From contig CAMFSB010000014.1 of the NCBI GenBank assembly GCA_945982465.1, forward strand, positions 1-13,583: a stretch of DNA of 13,583 bases, in the 5' to 3' direction. Positions 1 to 6,688 of this stretch are shown here, in pieces. A model generated the notes under the pieces. It was not told the DNA's origin. It was given only the letters and a program-made list of their open reading frames with translations, and did not search any database. The DNA comes from an uncultured Faecalibacterium sp. GTDB taxonomy: Bacteria; Bacillota; Clostridia; Oscillospirales; Ruminococcaceae. The stretch's first letter is position 1; each line of letters opens with the position of its first letter. Both the position numbers and the translations under genes were made by a program.

Positions 1-390
1 GCCAGCCACTGTATGGAGGACATCGACAAGGAGTTCATCCGCAACGTGGCCCCCGGCGACATCATGGTGGGCGGCTGGAACTTCGGCTGCGGCTCCTCGC
101 GTGAGCACGCGCCGCGGGCCATCAAGTGCAGCGGCATCTCCTGCGTGATCGCCAAGAGCTTTGCCCGCATCTTCTACCGCAACAGCATCAACATTGGCCT
201 GCCCATCCTGGAATGCGAGGCTGCCGCTGACGCCATCGCGGCGGGCGACCGGGTCAGCGTGAACTTTGACACCGGCGTGATCACCGACGAAACCACCGGC
301 GCTTCGTTCCAGGCGGAGCCGTTTCCTCCGTTTATCCAGGAGATCATCGCCGCGGGCGGCCTGATGAACTCGATTCAGAAAAAGGGCTGA
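1..390 (+). CDS. leuD: 3-isopropylmalate dehydratase small subunit, 5' partial
   Basis: LeuD is the small (swivel-domain) subunit of isopropylmalate isomerase. With LeuC it converts 2-isopropylmalate to 3-isopropylmalate in cytoplasmic leucine synthesis. The reading frame is open from base 1, so the start lies upstream; 129 codons are present of a family length of about 160. The aconitase-swivel signature [12 protein letters not shown] is at bases 79-114, followed by a typical small-subunit core containing [10 protein letters not shown] and GLPILEC, and a C-terminus ending in [11 protein letters not shown]. The C-terminus has the normal length, so the gene is intact as far as it can be seen. 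LeuB follows after 98 bases, consistent with a leuCDB operon, but that gap is abnormal (see leuB). The family assignment is very secure. Confidence 0.96.
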   Translation, partial: ASHCMEDIDKEFIRNVAPGDIMVGGWNFGCGSSREHAPRAIKCSGISCVIAKSFARIFYRNSINIGLPILECEAAADAIAAGDRVSVNFDTGVITDETTGASFQAEPFPPFIQEIIAAGGLMNSIQKKG

Positions 391-488
391 TCTTCGCCCC
401 GATCTTTCCACATAGAAGAGAAACAAAACATAAGAATATTGATGATAAAACAGGCGACAGCTCCATGCCTGTTATTCAATAACTGACG
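391..488. other. AT-rich junction with overlapping inverted repeats between leuD and truncated leuB
   Basis: This gap is about 40% G+C (39 of 98 bases), falling to 9 of 40 over 411-450, while the flanking genes are clearly GC-rich. It holds a perfect 7-base inverted repeat, AACAGGC (449-455) and GCCTGTT (467-473), around an 11-base loop. A weaker outer match is ATTGA (438-442) with TCAAT (476-480). A second palindrome, GTTATT-C-AATAAC, spans 471-483. No T-run follows, so it is not a standard terminator. There is no Shine-Dalgarno sequence before the leuB GTG at 489. The stretch occupies the place where the first codons of leuB should be, which suggests a deletion or insertion scar, but its origin is unknown. 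Confidence 0.5.
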
Positions 489-1499
489 GTGCGTGTGCTG
501 GATAAGGTAGCCGAACAATACGGCCACACGTTCCATTACACCGCCGCTGCCATGGGCGGTGAGGCTATTGACAAGTACGGCGACCCGCTGCCCCAGCACG
601 AACTGGATAAGTGCCTGGCGGCGGACTCCGTGCTGCTGGGCGCGGTGGGCGGCCCCAAGTGGGAGGGTCTGCCCGGTGACCAGCGGCCCGAAAAAGGCCT
701 TTTGCGCCTGCGCGCCGGCATGGGGCTGTATTCCAACAACCGCCCGGCCAAGATCTGGCCGCAGCTGGCCCCGGCCAGCCCGCTCAAACCCGAGATCGTG
801 GCGCAGGGCATCGATTTTATCATCGTGCGCGAGCTGATCGGCGGCGTGTACTTTGGTAAACACGAGACCGTTACGCTGGAAAACGGCGAACGGCAGGCCG
901 TGGATTCCATGCCCTATGCCGAGCACGAGATCGAGCGCATCGGCCGCATCGGCTTTGAAACGGCCCAAAAGCGCCGCAAAAAGCTGTGCTGCGTGGACAA
1001 GGCGAACGTTTTGGACACCAGCCGGCTGTGGCGCAGCGTGATGCACCGCCTGCAGGCCGAGTACCCGGACGTGGAGTACAGCGAAATGTTCGTGGACAAC
1101 TGCGCCATGCAGATCGTAAAGAACCCCAGCCAGTTTGACGTGATCGTCACCGAAAACATGTTCGGCGACATTCTTTCGGACGAAGCGTCCATGATCACCG
1201 GTTCCATCGGCATGATCCCGTCCTCGTCGCTGGGCGAGGGTACCCGCGGCCTGTACGAGCCGATCCACGGCTCGGCCCCGGACATTGCCGGCAAGGACAT
1301 TGTAAACCCCACCGCCTGCATCCTCTCGGCGGCCATGATGCTGCGCTACAGCTTCGGCATGGCTGAGGAAGCCGATGCCATCGAACGCGCGGTGAACAAC
1401 GTGCTGGACAAGGGCCTGCGCACCGCCGACAACATGAGCGAGGGCTGCACCTGCCTGGGCTGCACCGCCATGGGCGACGCGATCCTGGTGGAGCTGTGA
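489..1499 (+). CDS. leuB: 3-isopropylmalate dehydrogenase, N-terminally truncated (possible pseudogene)
   Basis: LeuB oxidises and decarboxylates 3-isopropylmalate to 2-oxoisocaproate with NAD+, the third step of leucine synthesis. The frame gives 336 codons from a GTG at 489. Family hallmarks are [11 protein letters not shown], the arginine segment ending in [17 protein letters not shown] (113-123), VDN (D203) and the metal/substrate aspartates D227 and D231. The protein begins at the equivalent of about residue 20-25 of normal LeuB, so the first beta strand and the GDGIGPE nucleotide-binding loop are absent. A TAA stop lies in frame at 480-482, no frame of the gap encodes the missing motif, and no ribosome site precedes GTG. 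Everything downstream is well conserved, so the loss is probably recent or an assembly error. Identity is certain; activity of this product is doubtful. Confidence 0.88.
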   Translation: MRVLDKVAEQYGHTFHYTAAAMGGEAIDKYGDPLPQHELDKCLAADSVLLGAVGGPKWEGLPGDQRPEKGLLRLRAGMGLYSNNRPAKIWPQLAPASPLKPEIVAQGIDFIIVRELIGGVYFGKHETVTLENGERQAVDSMPYAEHEIERIGRIGFETAQKRRKKLCCVDKANVLDTSRLWRSVMHRLQAEYPDVEYSEMFVDNCAMQIVKNPSQFDVIVTENMFGDILSDEASMITGSIGMIPSSSLGEGTRGLYEPIHGSAPDIAGKDIVNPTACILSAAMMLRYSFGMAEEADAIERAVNNVLDKGLRTADNMSEGCTCLGCTAMGDAILVEL

Positions 1500-1540
1500 G
1501 CCGCAGCGCCGGGCTGACCGGTACTCTCCCTGTAGATTGC

Positions 1541-1585
1541 ATCCAAAAACAGGCCGCCCGGCTTTGGGCGGCCTGTTTTTTGGAT
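1541..1585. terminator. Bidirectional intrinsic terminator after leuB and the PadR/DUF2812 operon
   Basis: A long, nearly perfect hairpin has arms at 1541-1559 and 1566-1585 and a 6-base loop. Its GC core, GGCCGCCC/GGGCGGCC, is flanked by an A-run on the left and a run of six T on the right. It can therefore end leuB transcripts on the plus strand and the DUF2812 transcript arriving on the minus strand. A second GCCTGCCGG/CCGGCAGGC inverted repeat (1632-1640 and 1677-1685, 36-base loop) lies in the 150 bases between this hairpin and the DUF2812 stop. No gene is visible in that interval. Confidence 0.9.
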
Positions 1586-1735
1586 GGATCGCTGTTTTGG
1601 CGGCGGTTTCAACGGCAAGCGCGAGCGGGCCGCCTGCCGGTTTAGCCCCGGTTTGCTGCGCAGGCCCCGCACCTTGCCGGCAGGCTGGCCTGTTTTGCCC
1701 ATGCGGGCAGCACCGCGCGCCTGTTCTCGCTTCGT

Positions 1736-2281
1736 TTACTCGTGCAGGGCACGTTCCGCCGCCAGGGCGTTCCGCTTGCGTCGGATGGTGCGGAGGCCGC
1801 GGAGGAACAGGTACAGCAGCAAAATCTCCACCGCCGCGCCCGCCCGCAGGAGCATCTCCTGCGGGAAGCGCGCCAGCATGGCCGCCACATTGCACAGGTT
1901 GGCCGCCAGCATCACCGTCAGCGCCACCAGCAACCAGTAAATCCGTTCCAGGTGTCGGATGCGGGAATCCAGGTCCGAAAACAGATCGAACCCGCCCTCG
2001 CCCGCCTTTTTGCGGAAATAGGCCCACCGCAGCACGCTGCCCAGGTATTCGGCCCCGGTGCTCTCCACAAATTCGATGTAATCGCGGCCGCGGGCGGTAC
2101 AGGGCAGGGCGTCCAGCAGTTCCAGCCGCACGATATACGCCCCGGGCGCGCACGGCTCAAACTCGTAGGCCGCATAGCCCACGCCGGCCAGCGCATGGCC
2201 CTGCCGGGCCATTTCGGCCAGCCAGGCTTCCTCTTCGTCGGCCTGCCAGGCCCAGAACCACTTGTACACCTTCTTGTTCAC
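1736..2281 (-). CDS. DUF2812 domain-containing membrane protein
   Basis: This 181-residue protein has the DUF2812 pattern: an aromatic start (YKWFWAW), acidic residues, EAWLAEMARQGHAL, then YEFEPCAPGAYIVRLELL and a LRWAYFRK segment. Residues 1-110 should form the soluble domain. Two hydrophobic helices, about 114-136 and 144-162, follow, and a basic tail (RTIRRKR) suggests the C-terminus is cytoplasmic. The start is GTG at 2281, which overlaps the PadR stop as GTGA, so translation is probably coupled. In Firmicutes such proteins are commonly encoded next to a PadR regulator; their biochemical role is not established. A link to envelope sensing or stress is only a guess from the pairing and the membrane anchor. 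Confidence 0.85.
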   Translation of the reverse strand: MNKKVYKWFWAWQADEEEAWLAEMARQGHALAGVGYAAYEFEPCAPGAYIVRLELLDALPCTARGRDYIEFVESTGAEYLGSVLRWAYFRKKAGEGGFDLFSDLDSRIRHLERIYWLLVALTVMLAANLCNVAAMLARFPQEMLLRAGAAVEILLLYLFLRGLRTIRRKRNALAAERALHE

Positions 2282-2610
2282 GCCTGCCCCTCCTGTTCCG
2301 TGCCGCGCAGCACACGTTCGCCGTTGGCCGCCAGCTCCTGCAGACGGCGCAGCTCGGCCTGCGCCGCGCGCAGGCCCTCCGCTGTGAGCCGGTACTGCTT
2401 TTTGCCGCGGCTGCCCTCGCCGGGCAAGGCCACGATCCAGCCTTTTTCGCACAGGCTGTTCAGCGCGCCGTACAGCGTGCCCGCCGCCAGCCGCACCCGC
2501 CCGCCGGACATCTGCTCCACCCGCTGCATAATGCCGTAGCCGTGCAGCGGCGTTTGCAGCGAAAGCAGGATATAATAGACCGCTTCGGTCAGGGCTGTGC
2601 TTTCACCCAT
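2278..2610 (-). CDS. PadR family transcriptional regulator
   Basis: This 110-residue protein is a short PadR-type repressor. After a brief lead comes YYILLSLQTPLHGYGIMQRV, then AAGTLYGALNSLCEKGWI, KKQYRLTAEG and a C-terminal helix of alternating leucines and charges. This is the PadR winged helix-turn-helix with its dimerising helix. The ATG at 2610 is chosen because a GGGGAG ribosome site lies 6 bases upstream (minus strand) and because PadR proteins start close to the first helix; an in-frame ATG further upstream has no such site. It overlaps the DUF2812 gene by four bases. PadR proteins often repress their own operon, and the promoter here carries twin palindromes suitable as operators. 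The inducing signal cannot be read from the sequence. Confidence 0.93.
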   Translation of the reverse strand: MGESTALTEAVYYILLSLQTPLHGYGIMQRVEQMSGGRVRLAAGTLYGALNSLCEKGWIVALPGEGSRGKKQYRLTAEGLRAAQAELRRLQELAANGERVLRGTEQEGQA

Positions 2611-2663
2611 GCCGTTCTCCCCTTTTTGCGCACGGCGGCCCGTGCCGTGCAGATTTCGTCGTC

Positions 2664-2688
2664 CGATATATCGTCGCACGATATATCG
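2664..2688 (-). promoter_or_regulatory. Twin CGATATATCG palindromes, probable PadR operators
   Basis: Two identical 10-base palindromes, CGATATATCG at 2664-2673 and 2679-2688, are spaced 15 bases centre to centre. They cover the expected transcription start and early leader of the padR-DUF2812 operon. AT-rich dyads of this kind are typical PadR targets, so autorepression is the likely purpose. Binding is inferred, not shown. Confidence 0.65.
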
Positions 2689-2696
2689 TCAGCCAC

Positions 2697-2725
2697 ACTA
2701 TATCACCTGCCGCAGAACGTGTCAA
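2697..2725 (-). promoter_or_regulatory. Sigma-A promoter of padR-DUF2812
   Basis: Read on the minus strand there is a perfect -35 TTGACA (2725-2720), a 17-base spacer and a -10 TATAGT (2702-2697). The expected start is near 2690, inside the twin palindromes, and about 80 bases upstream of the padR ATG. The near-consensus strength fits a gene pair held down by a repressor. Confidence 0.8.
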
Positions 2726-2781
2726 GCGAGGGCGCGCGCCGGCCCTCTTTTTTGTCATTTTGCCGTTTTTTTCATAGCCTC

Positions 2782-2809
2782 TTGCACTTTTCGCACAAAG
2801 GTGTAAACT
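2782..2809 (+). promoter_or_regulatory. Possible promoter of the EamA transporter gene
   Basis: TTGCAC (2782-2787) and TAAACT (2804-2809) are separated by 16 bases, a moderate sigma-A match. The leader that follows contains an imperfect GC-rich hairpin (about 2824-2849) without a T-run. No better promoter is visible in the interval before the gene. Confidence 0.45.
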
Positions 2810-2899
2810 GAAACCTGTTGTGTAAGGCGGCGCGCCGGGCGCCGCTTTGATCTGGCACAACCCGGCAATTTGCTGCCCCGCCCGCAAAGGAGAATGTAC

Positions 2900-3841
2900 A
2901 TGTCCGCTTTGATCGAAAAACATCCGCAGGCCGCCGGCGCTCTGCTCACCGCCCTGGGCGGCATTGGCTGGGGCGTTTCCGGCACCTGCGGCCAGTATCT
3001 GTTTACCCAAAAGGGCGTGACCAGCTTTTGGCTGGTGCCGCTGCGCCTGCTGCTGGCGGGCATCCTGCTTTTGAGCTGGGAGGCATTTAAAAACCCCAAG
3101 CAGCTGCTGGGCCCCTGGCGCAGCAAAGAGGACCGCAGCCAGCTGTTGATCTACGGTCTGGCAGGCATTACGCTATGCCAGCTTTCGTATTTCGGCACCA
3201 TCCAGCTTTCAACGGCGGGGGTGGCCACCATTCTGCAAAGCCTGAGCCCGGTGTTCATCCTGCTGTACACCTGCCGCGCTGTGCGCCGCCGCCCCGCCGC
3301 GCGCGAGGTGGGCAGCATTGTGCTGGCGCTGGCCGGCGTGTGCCTGATTGCCACCCACGGCCGGCTGAACGACCTGGCCGTGTCGCCCCAGGCTCTGGCG
3401 GTGGGCACGCTTTCGGCCTTTACCGTAATGATCTACAACGTGCGGCCGGCCTGGTTTTTGCGCCGGTGGCCCGCGCCGCTGCTGCAGGGCTGGAGCTTTT
3501 TGATGGGCGGCTTGCTGCTGTGCGCAGTGTTCCGCCCGTGGCAGTACCCGGTTGCGCTGGACGCGGGCGTGCTGGCGGGTCTGGCCGGCGTGATCCTGCT
3601 GGGCAACCTGATCGCCTTTAACTGCTACATGACCGGCGTGCGGCTGATCGGCCCGGGCAAGGGCATTTTGTACGGCTTTTCCGAGCCGGTGGCGGCAGCT
3701 GTCTGCTCGTCGGTATGGCTGGGCGCGCCTTTTACCGGCTGGGACGCGGCCGGTTTCGCGTGCATTTTCCTCACGCTGGCACTGCTCAACGCCCCGGCGC
3801 GCCGCGCCCGTGCAGAGCAGCCCGCCCGCCAGACGGGCTGA
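2900..3841 (+). CDS. EamA/DMT family transporter
   Basis: This 313-residue integral membrane protein has about ten hydrophobic helices, arranged as the two repeated five-helix EamA halves of the drug/metabolite transporter superfamily. Typical features are the N-terminal GGIGWGVSGT motif, the first-repeat end with STAGVATILQSLSPVF (104-119), and the second-repeat segment IGPGKGILYGFSEPVAAAV (250-268), which matches the conserved end of EamA halves. The ATG at 2900 is chosen because AAAGGAG (2886-2892) sits 7 bases upstream; the ATG at 2894 is too close to that site. Substrates of this family are metabolites or amino acids and are usually exported; ilvA lies immediately downstream, so amino acid efflux is possible but unproven. 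No terminator is seen before the ilvA promoter. Confidence 0.93.
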   Translation: MSALIEKHPQAAGALLTALGGIGWGVSGTCGQYLFTQKGVTSFWLVPLRLLLAGILLLSWEAFKNPKQLLGPWRSKEDRSQLLIYGLAGITLCQLSYFGTIQLSTAGVATILQSLSPVFILLYTCRAVRRRPAAREVGSIVLALAGVCLIATHGRLNDLAVSPQALAVGTLSAFTVMIYNVRPAWFLRRWPAPLLQGWSFLMGGLLLCAVFRPWQYPVALDAGVLAGLAGVILLGNLIAFNCYMTGVRLIGPGKGILYGFSEPVAAAVCSSVWLGAPFTGWDAAGFACIFLTLALLNAPARRARAEQPARQTG

Positions 3842-3883
3842 ACGCCGATGTTTCTCCCCAGTCGCGGTATGAATATCTTTCAT

Positions 3884-3913
3884 TTGACAAATTACTTTCG
3901 TTTGTCTTATACT
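3884..3913 (+). promoter_or_regulatory. Sigma-A promoter upstream of ilvA
   Basis: TTGACA (3884-3889) and TATACT (3908-3913) are separated by 18 bases in an AT-rich patch. This gives an expected start near 3920. The leader to the ilvA ATG would be about 113 bases and contains an intrinsic terminator. No other promoter is apparent between that terminator and ilvA. Confidence 0.78.
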
Positions 3914-3948
3914 TATCGCACTGACTGCCGGTCAACGTGCGAAGGGGC

Positions 3949-3996
3949 GCCCCGTCTTTCCGCCGCTTTCTGCGGCCCGAAAGGCGGGGCTTTTTT
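3949..3996 (+). terminator. Intrinsic terminator/attenuator in the ilvA leader
   Basis: A strong hairpin has arms 3949-3966 and 3972-3990 (GCCCCG, CTTTC and GCCGC pairing with GCGGC, GAAAG and CGGGGC, one G-T wobble and one small internal loop). Six T follow (3991-3996). It lies about 30 bases after the predicted start of the preceding promoter and about 36 bases before the ilvA ATG. It could end the EamA transcript, attenuate ilvA, or define a short RNA of about 75 bases. The leader before it is far too short for a T-box. Confidence 0.85.
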
Positions 3997-4032
3997 GTGC
4001 GTTCGGGGCCGGCCTATCTGGAGGGAAATGAT

Positions 4033-5238
4033 ATGCTGACACTGGATAAAGTATACCACGCGGCGTTTGTGCTGAAGGATGTGGCCCGCCGCACGGACCT
4101 GATCGCCGCGCCCCATCTTTCGGCCCGGAACCAGCTGTACCTGAAAACCGAAAACCTGCAGGTGACCGGCAGCTTCAAGGTGCGCGGCGCGTACTACAAG
4201 ATCAGCCAGCTTTCGGCCGAGGAGCGCGCGCGCGGCGTGATCGCATGTAGCGCGGGCAACCACGCCCAGGGCGTGGCCCTGGCCGCCACCCGCATGGGTA
4301 TCAGGAGCATTGTGTGCATGCCGGACGGCGCGCCCATCATGAAGGTGGAAAATACCAAAAATCTGGGCGCCGAGGTGTGCCTGGTGACCGGCACCTACGA
4401 TGACGCCCACGACAAGGCCGTGGAGCTGCAGCAGCAGACCGGCATGACCTTTATTCATCCGTATGATGACGAGCAGGTGATCGCCGGGCAGGGCACCATC
4501 GGGCTGGAGATCCTGGATCAGCTGCCCGAGGTGGACGCTGTGGTGGTGCCGGTGGGCGGCGGCGGCCTGATCTCGGGCGTGGCGTTTGCCATCAAGAGCC
4601 TGCGGCCCGACGTAAAGGTGTACGGCGTGCAGGCGGCCGGCGCGGCCAGCATGTTCAACGCCAAGCGCGACCACAAATACGAAACGCTGGACAGTGTTTC
4701 CACCTTTGCCGACGGCATCGCGGTCAAGACCCCCGGCCAGACCACCTTTGAAATGGTGGAGCAGTATGTGGACGATATTGTGACCGTGAGCGAGGATGAG
4801 ATCGCCGCCGCGATCCTGTCGCTGATGGAAAACCAGAAGCTGGTGGCCGAAGGCGCAGGCGCGGTGCCCGTGGCGGCCGCCCTGTTCGGCAAGCTGCCGC
4901 TGGAGGGCAAAAAGGTGGTGTGCCTGATCTCGGGCGGCAACATCGACGTAAACATTCTGTCGCGCGTGATCACCCGCGGCCTGGTAATGAGCGGCCGCAA
5001 GGCCAACCTGACCATCGCGCTGGAGGACAAGCCCGGCCAGTTGACCCAGGTATCGGCCATTGTGGCCCGGTGCGGCGGCAACGTGGTGTCGGTGCAGTAC
5101 GACGGCAGCGACCCCAACATGGCCATTTCCAGCTGCTTTTTAAAGCTGGCGCTGGAAACCCGCGACCTGGCGCAGATCGAGCAGATCCGCGCCGAGCTGA
5201 CCAAAGCCGGCTTCGTGCTGGTGTCGGAGCGCGTATAA
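4033..5238 (+). CDS. ilvA: Threonine ammonia-lyase (threonine dehydratase)
   Basis: This 401-residue PLP enzyme deaminates L-threonine to 2-oxobutyrate through a 2-aminocrotonate enamine, the entry to isoleucine synthesis. It shows the PLP lysine in TGSFKVRGA (K49), SAGNHAQGVA (73-82) and the phosphate-binding glycine loop GGGGLISG (175-182). A single ACT domain occupies roughly 326-401 (LTIALEDKPGQLTQVS at its start). Length and the single ACT domain match the short IlvA/TdcB type rather than the 500-residue two-ACT form, so biosynthetic versus catabolic use cannot be decided from the protein alone. The ATG at 4033 has GGAGGG 7 bases upstream. Nearby leu genes and the following ridA favour a biosynthetic role. 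Expression may be attenuated by the leader terminator. Confidence 0.95.
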   Translation: MLTLDKVYHAAFVLKDVARRTDLIAAPHLSARNQLYLKTENLQVTGSFKVRGAYYKISQLSAEERARGVIACSAGNHAQGVALAATRMGIRSIVCMPDGAPIMKVENTKNLGAEVCLVTGTYDDAHDKAVELQQQTGMTFIHPYDDEQVIAGQGTIGLEILDQLPEVDAVVVPVGGGGLISGVAFAIKSLRPDVKVYGVQAAGAASMFNAKRDHKYETLDSVSTFADGIAVKTPGQTTFEMVEQYVDDIVTVSEDEIAAAILSLMENQKLVAEGAGAVPVAAALFGKLPLEGKKVVCLISGGNIDVNILSRVITRGLVMSGRKANLTIALEDKPGQLTQVSAIVARCGGNVVSVQYDGSDPNMAISSCFLKLALETRDLAQIEQIRAELTKAGFVLVSERV

Positions 5239-5298
5239 AGCGCGCCGGGCGCACTGCGCGGCCTGTTTTTCCGGCTGCGCCCTGCGCGCAGCGCTTTT
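5237..5298 (+). other. Stem-loop between ilvA and ridA
   Basis: The intercistronic gap can fold into a long interrupted hairpin: AAAGCGC (5237-5243) with GCGCTTT (5291-5297), and GGGCGCA (5247-5253) with TGCGCCC (5276-5282), enclosing a T-rich loop. The right arm ends in four T. It may be a weak terminator that lowers ridA relative to ilvA, or an mRNA processing or stability element. Confidence 0.4.
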
Positions 5299-5323
5299 AC
5301 CATACAGGAAAGGACTTGAAATA

Positions 5324-5698
5324 ATGAATGTGATCTCCACTGCCAATGCCCCCGCCGCCATCGGCCCGTATTCCCAGGCGCTGGATCTGGGCGATCTGGT
5401 GTTTGTATCGGGCCAGCTGCCCGTTGACCCCGCCACCGGCGCCATGCCCGAGACCGTGGAAGCCCAGGCTGCCCAAAGCCTGGCAAACCTGCGGGCCATT
5501 CTGGCCCAGGCCGGCCTGACCATGGCCAACGTGGTCAAGACCGTGATCTTCCTGGCCGACATCAACGACTTTGCGGCCGTAAACGCCGTGTACGCCCAGG
5601 CGTTTGCCCAACCCTACCCTGCCCGCAGCTGCGTGCAGGTGGCGGCCATCCCCAAAGGGGCAAAGCTGGAGATCGAGTGCATTGCCAAACGGGCGTAA
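5324..5698 (+). CDS. ridA: RidA family enamine/imine deaminase
   Basis: This 124-residue protein belongs to the YjgF/YER057c/UK114 family. RidA hydrolyses reactive 2-aminoacrylate and 2-aminocrotonate, the latter released by threonine ammonia-lyase, to the 2-oxo acid and ammonia, which protects PLP enzymes. It shows the N-terminal NAPAAIGPYSQA segment, FVSGQLPVDP, and the conserved end YPARSCVQVAAIPKGAKLEIE. R101 and E118 correspond to the catalytic arginine and glutamate of active RidA, so it belongs to the deaminating subgroup. The ATG at 5324 has AAGGA 9 bases upstream. It lies 85 bases after ilvA with no promoter seen between, and so probably shares its transcript: enzyme and detoxifier are made together. 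Confidence 0.96.
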   Translation: MNVISTANAPAAIGPYSQALDLGDLVFVSGQLPVDPATGAMPETVEAQAAQSLANLRAILAQAGLTMANVVKTVIFLADINDFAAVNAVYAQAFAQPYPARSCVQVAAIPKGAKLEIECIAKRA

Positions 5699-5747
5699 GG
5701 CCGGCTTTGGCACAGGCACATTTTGCCCGGCCCGGGCAGCGGTTCCG

Positions 5748-5776
5748 GGTGCTCGGCGCCGCCGTGGCGCCGCACC
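5748..5776. other. GC-rich hairpin between convergent ridA and HAD genes
   Basis: GGTGC-TC-GGCGCC (5748-5760) pairs with GGCGCC-GCACC (5766-5776) around a 5-base loop. A short palindrome, GCCCGG-C-CCGGGC, lies just before it (5725-5737). Neither has a T-run, so neither is a standard intrinsic terminator, but the position between two converging genes suggests transcription ending on both strands. Nothing else is seen in this 104-base gap. Confidence 0.4.
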
Positions 5777-5802
5777 TTGCCTAGCGGCATGCGCGGCGGC
5801 AG

Positions 5803-6516
5803 TCACAGGCATTCCAGATACTCCACCATCTGGGCAAATGTGCCCCGCGCGCCCTGCCAGGGCCGCTCAGCGCAGGGGATGAGGCAGTCGGTGACCAGCC
5901 ACCCCTGCAGCCCGGCCGCTGCCGCGGCGGCCATATCCTCGTTTTCGTCGTTGCCGATCATCAGGCAGCGCTGCGGCTGCAGCCCCAGCCGCTGGCAGAT
6001 CGAACGGTAATAGGCCGGGTTCGGCTTGCAAAAGCGCTCGTTCTCGTAAGAGGTGACCAGGTCAAAATTCTCCGGCGCAAGGCCCACCCAGCTCATGCGG
6101 GTAGCCTGGCCGTTTGCCGGGAACAACGGGTTCGTGGCCAGCACCACACGGTCCGCTTTCTGCCGGGCCAGCGCCACGGCGTGCACGGCCAGCGGGTTTT
6201 CGCGGGTATAGGCCCGGGCATTGTGGAACCGGCCGCTGTAAAACGCGGCCGATTCGGCTTTTACTGCTTCCAGATCCACCTCGGGCGCGCGGGCCGCAAA
6301 CACCTGCCAGAACACTTCCTCGTTGGTGCGGCTGCCGTCGTTTTGCACCATGGCGCCCACGCCCGCCCACAGGCTGCTCACCAGCTGGTCGGGCGTCAGG
6401 CCGTAGGGGCACAGCACAGCGGCCAGCTCGCTGAAATATCCCTTTACAAACTGTTGTTCGTCCATCGGCACCAGCGTGCCGTCCATATCAAATAAAATCG
6501 CGTCAAACCGATTCAT
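5803..6516 (-). CDS. HAD family hydrolase
   Basis: This 237-residue haloacid dehalogenase superfamily phosphatase has the complete motif set: FDMDGTLVP with nucleophile D10 and acid/base D12; a threonine in LATNP (T128); the lysine of CKPNP (K164); and IGNDENEDMAAA (D190, D194) for magnesium. The helical insert at about 20-100, between motif I and the core, is a type-C1 cap, as in the phosphoglycolate phosphatase-like group. The ATG at 6516 is chosen because it starts just before motif I; the AAAGAGAG upstream is only a modest ribosome site. The leader carries a GGGCG/CGCCC hairpin (6536-6550). It is a single-gene unit facing ridA. The substrate is unknown; small phosphorylated metabolites are typical. 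Confidence 0.92.
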   Translation of the reverse strand: MNRFDAILFDMDGTLVPMDEQQFVKGYFSELAAVLCPYGLTPDQLVSSLWAGVGAMVQNDGSRTNEEVFWQVFAARAPEVDLEAVKAESAAFYSGRFHNARAYTRENPLAVHAVALARQKADRVVLATNPLFPANGQATRMSWVGLAPENFDLVTSYENERFCKPNPAYYRSICQRLGLQPQRCLMIGNDENEDMAAAAAAGLQGWLVTDCLIPCAERPWQGARGTFAQMVEYLECL

Positions 6517-6563
6517 TGCAAGTTTCTCTCTTTCGGGGCGGGATGCGCCCATTTTTGAAAAAA

Positions 6564-6592
6564 ACTGTACCACATCCGCCGCAAAACCTCAA
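6564..6592 (-). promoter_or_regulatory. Probable promoter of the HAD hydrolase gene
   Basis: On the minus strand, TTGAGG (6592-6587) and TACAGT (6569-6564) are separated by 17 bases, a good sigma-A match. The expected start is near 6557, about 40 bases before the ATG at 6516. Confidence 0.65.
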
Positions 6593-6612
6593 GCCGCGCA
6601 GGCGGATTTTAC

Positions 6613-6641
6613 TCATAATCCACATTTCTCTCACATACCCT
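6613..6641 (+). promoter_or_regulatory. Sigma-E-like promoter of spoIIID
   Basis: TCATAAT (6613-6619), a 14-base spacer and CATACCCT (6634-6641) resemble the mother-cell sigma-E consensus as I recall it (-35 KMATATT, -10 CATACANT), with about one mismatch in each box. spoIIID is sigma-E dependent in Bacillus subtilis. The leader that follows has a CGGGGC/GCCCCG hairpin just before the ribosome site. Confidence 0.6.
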
Positions 6642-6688
6642 TGTAGCAAGGTACGGGGCCGCACACGCCCCGCTGGGGAGGAATGGGC

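Noticed and set aside
438..483. Integron attC site
   Set aside because: The inverted repeat is reminiscent, but the expected GTTRRRY core sites and the imperfect double-arm structure of attC are not present, and no integrase is nearby.
375..2153. Long minus-strand open frame across leuB
   Set aside because: It is antisense to leuB and biased in composition (rich in Gly, Ala, His, Gln and Arg, with no family pattern). It arises from the GC-rich third positions of the real plus-strand gene.
1537..2811. Plus-strand frame of 424 codons opposite the PadR/DUF2812 genes
   Set aside because: Its product is rich in Pro, Arg and Ala and has no recognisable domain. The minus strand has two coupled genes with ribosome site, promoter and operators.
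3914..4032. T-box riboswitch before ilvA
   Set aside because: Only about 30 bases separate the predicted start from the terminator, and no specifier stem or conserved T-box sequence is seen.
3937..4032. Extended ilvA start at GTG 3937, or a leader peptide there
   Set aside because: There is no ribosome site, the residues run through the terminator hairpin and are unlike any IlvA N-terminus, and the peptide has no Ile or Thr run.
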